This document shows positions 60,473 to 64,000 of a stretch of DNA of 64,000 bases, piece after piece (position 1 is the stretch's first letter; each line of letters starts with the position of its first letter). The notes beneath the pieces were generated by a model. It saw only the letters and a program-made list of their open reading frames with translations, was not told the DNA's origin and made no database searches. The translations under genes and the position numbers were made by a program. The stretch is from Nephrocerus scutellatus (taxonomy: Eukaryota > Arthropoda > Insecta > Diptera > Pipunculidae). The DNA lies in NCBI GenBank assembly GCA_947095585.1, contig OX352761.1, positions 136,864,277 to 136,928,276 of the forward strand. Reading direction: 5' to 3'.

Positions 60473-61664
60473 AAGGGTGGGCAATTTAAAAAGTTTGTTT
60501 TATTTTTTCGGTTTTTTTTATTGTGAGGGTTGGACGTCTCTGATTTAAGAATGAGAAACAATTTCGTTCATGTGGCTCCCTCTGATGGCCTTACAGTAAG
60601 CCATCCTGTGAGTCAAGTTTTCAAGAACTTTTTTGATAATTTCAGCGTCTATCTCGCGAATAACAGTCGCAATGGTATGTTACAAAGCTGAATTGTCTCT
60701 GGATTATCCGCATAACATTTATCCCTAACGGCACCACATAGAAAAAAGTCCATCGGTGTCAAATCGCAGCTCCGCACAGGGCAATTGACAAAAAGGCAGA
60801 TTATTCGGTCGCCAAATTAGGCGCGCAAGAGATCGATTGTCAGTCGGCTTGTATGAGTTGTTGCGCCATCTTGTTGAAACCAAAGGTCTTCCACATTCAT
60901 GGCGTCGATTTGAGGCCCTAAAAATTTGGTCTGCTGGATCTGTAAGGGTAGCCATTGACGGTAACGGCGTTTCCAGCAGCGTCCAAACAAAACTGTCTAT
61001 TTGGCTTCTCTATGATTACGTGTGTTTGTTCAGATCTCCAAATCTGGCAGTTCTGCTTGTTTACATAGCCCCCGAGATGAAAATGCACTTTGCCTGAAAA
61101 GAGGATTTTTCGACCAAAATCGACGTCATTATCAAGCTGGTCTATGGCCTACACAGAGAACAGATATCGAAGCGGATGTTCATTTGCTTTTAACTCGTGA
61201 CTCGTCTGGGCATTGTAAGCGAATAATCCGAGGTCTTTGTGCAGTATTCTGCTCAGGCTGGTGTGACTAATGGCCAGTTGCTGCGATTGGCGTCGAGGTC
61301 GTGAGGTCGATGGATTCTGTACCATACTATAAGCCACAGCAGCAATATTCTCGGGCGTACGACCTGTCCGACCTCAAGGACAACTTCTGTTAGCCAATAG
61401 CAAGCCTTTCTCATGAACTTTCTTCACCACAGCGGTTTTGCTTGGCGCTCTTTCACGAATATTTATTTTCGAAATTCGCACGGTTTCGGATACACAACAC
61501 TGACATTGAAAATAAGTTTTCAATATTACGAAACACTCCTAAAACAAAAACATGATTGTTTCGTGCCACGGAATGTCAGACTGACCAGCTGTGAAAATTT
61601 CAAGCAAATCGTTTAAATAAAAGTTGCCATAGCCTATGATTTCAAAACGAACCACCCACCCTTT
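60473..61664 (-). mobile_element. DD41D mariner element, second type, decayed
   Basis: TAAAGGGTGGG at 60471-60481 and its complement CCCACCCTTTA at 61656-61666 form short terminal repeats including the TA target. The minus strand codes for a transposase in pieces: SQQLAISHTSLSRILHKDLG, KILFSGKVHFHLGGYVNKQN, LWFQQDGATTHTSRLTIDLL and RSCDLTPMDFFLCG. The first catalytic Asp is replaced by Gly. Several stops and frameshifts are present. Confidence 0.88.
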
Positions 61665-61735
61665 ACAAAAGACAGAGTCTTATAGTGTACACAATGATTG
61701 TAGCTAATAAATATTAACCGTGATATAAGCATGAC

Positions 61736-62027
61736 GTGAGCGCCGTGGCTCAGTGGAAATGCGTATGGCTACTGTGCAGTGGTCGTGGTTCGAGTCCCAG
61801 TAACACCAAAAGTATTTTTCACGTTGTACCACCTCTCGCGAATGGGTGACAAACGTTCCGAGTAAATAACTTGTCACGGAAAGCTTCTCAAATTCGCCGT
61901 TCGGATCCGGCCTTAAATTGTAGGTCCCCTCCCTCCATTTGTGTCCAAAAATATATATGCGCAATACAAATGGTCGCGAGAAGCTAGGCCTTGGACCGCA
62001 ACGGTCTGTCGCGCCGAATATTATTAT
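61736..62027 (+). mobile_element. tRNA-derived SINE, full length, with 12-bp TSD
   Basis: It has an A box (TGGCTCAGTGG), a B box (GGTTCGAGTCC) and then a tRNA-unrelated body. The end is GACCGCAACGGTCTGTCGCG followed by CCGAATATTATTATTAT. The duplication TATAAGCATGAC flanks it at 61724-61735 and 62028-62039. It needs LINE enzymes for movement, which in this window would fit the RTE-like family. Confidence 0.93.
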
Positions 62028-62291
62028 TATAAGCATGACAAACTAAAGCAAGAATTGCATGAGTAACAAAAATTTTCCAGAAATTTGGTTATTGAGGAAG
62101 TTGTTAAAAATGGTGCAGTATTTCCATATGATTTCGACCGAAAGATGTTTTAACACAACATTTGGGATGTTGTCTAAACCGACAGATATTTTCAGAAAAT
62201 TGAACAACAAGCCCTCAACAATTTTCTGAAAACAACTGTCAGTTTCGTTAGAGTCGTAAAGTAGCTATTTGTCTGTTCTTTGATAAGTTCG

Positions 62292-62382
62292 TCAGGTCCC
62301 TTCCATCTGAGTGCAAAAATATACATGCACAAGACAAATGGTCGCGAGAAGCTAGGCCTAGGTCTTTGATTATTATTAATTT
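62292..62382 (+). mobile_element. SINE 3' fragment
   Basis: AGGTCCCTTCCATCTGAGTG ... GGTCGCGAGAAGCTAGGCCT ... ATTATTATTAAT is the 3' third of the same SINE family, 5'-truncated. Confidence 0.8.
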
Positions 62383-64000
62383 CTGGAGTTCTGTGCTTTA
62401 TTGCTCAATGCTTAAACTCACTTCTCCATTGGCTTTAATAAAAGAACTAAACTTTTAAGATGAATGAAAGTCAAAGAGTCCCGATAATCACGTCCTCATA
62501 GCCATTCGATTTTTTTTGTCTCCCACAATCATATACGAATCATAGAGTTTTCGCTTTTAAACGAAAGGTAAGCAATTTTTCTTGAAAAACTCAACTCAGC
62601 TAATGACGAGTTGTACAAAATGGGGAGTAAAATAAAAAAAAACACCCATGCAGCTCGTTTTAAGTGTGTTGCGATTTTTTTTCTCCTACAAACGCAACGC
62701 GCAATGGTCTGCTATTAACAACTACGAGGGTGTCCTGCAGTCTGGCTGAGTGTTAACACAATTTCAAAGGAATAACACCTTCGGCTGGTTGCGTGAAGTG
62801 AAATTTTTTGTTGTTCTTGTTGTTGGCTAAATTACGAATATAGTTTGCTTTAGCTGTACTGCAACTCTAATAACAACTAATGTGCACAGCCAGCGATATT
62901 TGGGATTTATTTTGTACCTCCGCTGCGTCAGCAATTGTAGCTGCGAAAGGCCAAAGGCAACAGCAAGACTCATATGGGTCCTGCACCAGCGAATCAACGT
63001 TGCAATGAACCACCTAATGGCAGGTTTCAAATAAAAATACGAGCATACTACATGCATTAGACGTACGTTTCTTTGTCAATTTATAGGGCGGTTTGGCTAA
63101 ATTAAATCAAAGTTCGAGGCAAAGACGTAGAATTATGAAGAGAAGAGTTTGGGCAAGACGCTAGAGGCGATTGACTTAACTGACCATTCACCATTTGTTT
63201 AAATTTTAAGCTCAGCTGCAACATTCTCTGTGAACTGCTTTGTTAGACGTCAAATTTAAGTATCTCAGCGAGACAAATAACAAGAGTTCGACCGATTGAT
63301 GCCGATATCGATGATTGGGGCGTTTGGCTGGCGGCACACATTACTTTACCTGTTATTATGGTAAGGAATTTTTTGGTTTTTGACAACAAGTCGACCGTAT
63401 TGCGTACGTAAGCAACGTTAAATTGGAAATAATATGCAGACGCATTGTCCTGATTTTCTTAATGAACTTCGGCCCAGATGTCTGTTGATCAGCAAGCGCG
63501 ACACTCGGCACAAGATACCACACACAAAGGCAATACCCGCCCCACAGAAGTTGCAACTACATTTTTGGCCAAAAAGGATTGATTATTGAATAACTTAAAA
63601 CAACATTTTTACTTTTTATGCAAATTAATCAGTCGCGAAAATTCTGCTGTGACTTGCTATTGCGTTTGTGAGCTATATACGAGTAGATACGTAGCAGCCC
63701 GAGAATGGAATTTTTTTCGAATGCAACATTTCTGCATTTGGGCGACCATTGAAATGCGACAAACTTTGGCATTTTATTTGCGTTATTTAGTTAAAGAGTC
63801 AACGATGATTGACAAATGGACTCATTCACCAGACGGTGGGTTATCCATAGTGGGTAATGATGGTTTTCTTGCTTGCAACTGTCACATGCTGTGGGCAATA
63901 TCCAGCTGTGTGATTAGTGAATTCATCTTGTAAAAAAAAGTAACCCGTCAACATGGTGATGGTTGAAAATACAAATATTACTCAATCGTATTTATCAAAT
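62383..64000. other. No gene identified
   Basis: A 115-codon plus frame at 63586-63933 has no recognised family and no splice support. Otherwise AT-rich sequence to the window end. Confidence 0.35.

Noticed and set aside
63586..63933. 115-codon plus frame at the right end
   Set aside because: No recognisable motif, unusual Cys scatter and no splice signals; likely chance.
1..64000. LTR retrotransposons, endogenous viral genes, rRNA, CRISPR arrays
   Set aside because: No long terminal repeats, gag/pol/env-like frames, rRNA blocks or spaced repeat arrays were seen.

Overview
The window looks like nuclear DNA of a cyclorrhaphan fly. The evidence is AT-rich intergenic DNA, very short GT-AG introns (57-82 nt), CAG/CAA-rich coding tracts, a five-Tudor-domain Qin/Kumo-type piRNA gene, and mariner elements of the DD41D type, a group I associate with tephritid fruit flies. 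A tephritid is my best guess. It is inference, not proof.

The first 19 kb hold the genes. At the left edge (1-2619, minus) is the 5' coding part of a large protein with one N-terminal C2H2 zinc finger and long Gln/His/Pro-rich tracts; it runs off the window. After about 6.5 kb of non-coding DNA comes the complete four-exon CstF64 gene (9113-10646, plus), an RNA-binding subunit of the 3'-end cleavage machinery. Convergent with it is a qin/kumo-like gene (10994-18686, minus). I could resolve eight of its exons with fully consistent splice phases: a coiled coil followed by five Tudor domains. Its N-terminal RING/B-box exons were not found. The two genes end back to back, with poly(A) signals only 39 bp apart.

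The remaining 45 kb is repeat-dominated, with only three weak host-exon candidates (22332-22613 minus, 35478-35535 plus, 47925-48006 plus). It contains broken non-LTR retrotransposons of at least three kinds: an RTE-like family with a (TGA)n tail; CR1/Jockey-like fragments; and RNase H-bearing I-superfamily fragments. It also holds several Tc1/mariner elements: DD34D at 28.3 kb, irritans-like at 51-52 kb, and DD41D at 39.6 and 60.5 kb, the former interrupted by just one nonsense codon. A tRNA-derived SINE family with visible target-site duplications is present; its 3' tail resembles that of the RTE-like LINE. Minisatellites, foldback elements and an unclassified interspersed repeat complete the picture.

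No wholly new system could be demonstrated. The observations most worth following up are the SINE/LINE tail sharing, the degenerate copy of the qin C-terminal coding sequence in its own 3' flank, the near-intact DD41D element, and the antisense LINE inside an intron of a piRNA-pathway gene.
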